Assembly: GCA_016463385.1 (NCBI GenBank)
Contig: JAEMRL010000206.1
Location: 1-5,151, forward strand
Length of the DNA: 5,151 nt
Direction: 5' to 3'
Source of the DNA: Thermoleophilia bacterium
GTDB lineage: Bacteria; Actinomycetota; Thermoleophilia; Miltoncostaeales; Miltoncostaeaceae
Within the stretch, counting starts at the first letter, position 1. Each line of letters starts with the position of its first letter. Shown here one piece after another: positions 4,644-5,151 of the stretch. The translations under genes were made by a program, and so were the position numbers. The notes under the pieces were generated by a model that saw only the letters and a list, made by a program, of their open reading frames with translations, made no database searches and was not told the origin of the DNA.

Positions 4644-5144
4644 ATGGCCGACGAGACCACCCACGAGGTGCGCGTTCACCTCACCCGCGAGACGCCCCCG
4701 ATCCGGAAGGCCGTCCTCGAGATGACCGGCGACGAGGTGACGTTCGGGACGCCGGGATGGCAGGGCGAGCACTACGGGTTCGCCCCGGGCACGGTGCCCG
4801 AGCACCCCGGCACGCTCGACTACCTGGTGGCCTCGGTGGCGGGCTGCCTGATCGGGACCTACGGCGGGGCGCTGAAGGCGCGTGGTATCGACAGCGCCGG
4901 CGACCGCCTGACGGCCGACGCGAACGGCGAGGTGGTCGTCGACCCCGACGGCGTGCTGCGGCTGCGCTCGATCGTGGTGCGCTACACGCTCCACGCGCCC
5001 GAGGACAAGCGCGAGGCCGCCGAGCGGGCCAACGCCCACCACGCCGCCCACTGCCCGAACGCCCGGTCGGTGGCCGCCGCGATCGACATCACCACCGAGC
5101 TCGACTTCCGGCCCCTCCGGGAGACGGCGGCCGCCGGGGCCTGA
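4644..5144 (+). CDS. OsmC-family protein, probable thiol peroxidase
   Basis: A 166-residue cytoplasmic OsmC/Ohr-superfamily protein. These enzymes reduce organic hydroperoxides or H2O2 with a pair of cysteines. Both are present: Cys68 in SVAGCLIGT (64-72), at the start of the long central helix, and Cys137 in HCPNARSV (136-143), the usual resolving site. An N-terminal part (1-50) with TPGWQGEHYGFAPG precedes PEHPGTLDYLVASVAGC, the segment equivalent to P.E.L.aalagC in OsmC. The length is slightly above the typical 140-150 residues of OsmC/Ohr. It looks more like the broad OsmC-like group than true Ohr or OsmC, so I give no symbol. Some members of this superfamily have no proven peroxidase activity. 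It diverges from ndh, which fits a role near respiratory peroxide production, though that is inference. The start is set by a strong Shine-Dalgarno site. Confidence 0.9.
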   Translation: MADETTHEVRVHLTRETPPIRKAVLEMTGDEVTFGTPGWQGEHYGFAPGTVPEHPGTLDYLVASVAGCLIGTYGGALKARGIDSAGDRLTADANGEVVVDPDGVLRLRSIVVRYTLHAPEDKREAAERANAHHAAHCPNARSVAAAIDITTELDFRPLRETAAAGA

Positions 5145-5151
5145 GCCGAGG

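Noticed and set aside
4496..4660. A 55-residue N-terminal extension of NDH-2
   Set aside because: It would overlap the start of the divergent OsmC gene, cover the promoter region, and push the FAD motif far from its usual place near the N-terminus.
2994..5051. A 685-codon minus-strand open frame across NDH-2 and OsmC
   Set aside because: It is Arg/Gly/Ala-rich with no domain, lies out of frame with NDH-2 and antisense to OsmC, both of which have full motif sets.
1..5151. A defence, toxin-antitoxin, mobile or biosynthetic gene system
   Set aside because: All seven genes are explained as separate enzymes, lipoprotein, secreted or small proteins in mostly opposing orientations. No transposase, integrase, nuclease, CRISPR repeat or toxin motif was seen on either strand.

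Overview
The window is very GC-rich chromosomal DNA (by eye about 70% G+C or more, with G/C-dominated third codon positions). It has short intergenic gaps, long spurious open frames opposite real genes, and TANNNT-type -10 boxes placed right in front of ATG codons. Together with the protein families present, this suggests a high-GC actinobacterium. The small winged-helix-like protein and the four-cysteine secreted protein look to me like Thermoleophilia (Solirubrobacterales/Gaiellales), but that lineage call is an impression from memory and not a search result. I see no rRNA, tRNA, CRISPR array, insertion sequence, integrase or phage gene.

Layout, left to right. Positions 1-113 are apparently non-coding and carry an imperfect direct repeat and a small hairpin. 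An alpha/beta hydrolase of the epoxide-hydrolase type follows on the minus strand (114-980). It diverges from an 83-residue winged-helix-like protein on the plus strand (1035-1286). That protein converges, with a 3-bp gap, on a GerMN-domain lipoprotein on the minus strand (1290-1892). The lipoprotein diverges across 68 bp from a plus-strand pair: a secreted four-cysteine protein (1961-2383) and a short-chain dehydrogenase (2380-3174) joined by an ATGA overlap. The dehydrogenase overlaps tail-to-tail by 29 bp with a type II NADH dehydrogenase on the minus strand (3146-4495). That gene diverges across 148 bp from an OsmC-family protein on the plus strand (4644-5144).

The genes do not form one pathway. 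Apart from the coupled secreted-protein/SDR pair, every neighbouring pair is divergent or convergent, so the window holds about six transcription units. The clearest functional theme is redox: NDH-2 feeds electrons from NADH into the quinone pool, and next to it OsmC probably reduces organic or hydrogen peroxides. This looks like ordinary core or housekeeping DNA and not an accessory island.

The most notable signal is regulatory. Three of seven genes have a TANNNT box exactly 6 nt before the ATG and no Shine-Dalgarno sequence, and a fourth has a weaker box at the same offset. This is the signature of leaderless mRNAs. The GerMN lipoprotein and OsmC genes have clear Shine-Dalgarno sequences instead. 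I found no convincing undescribed multi-gene system.
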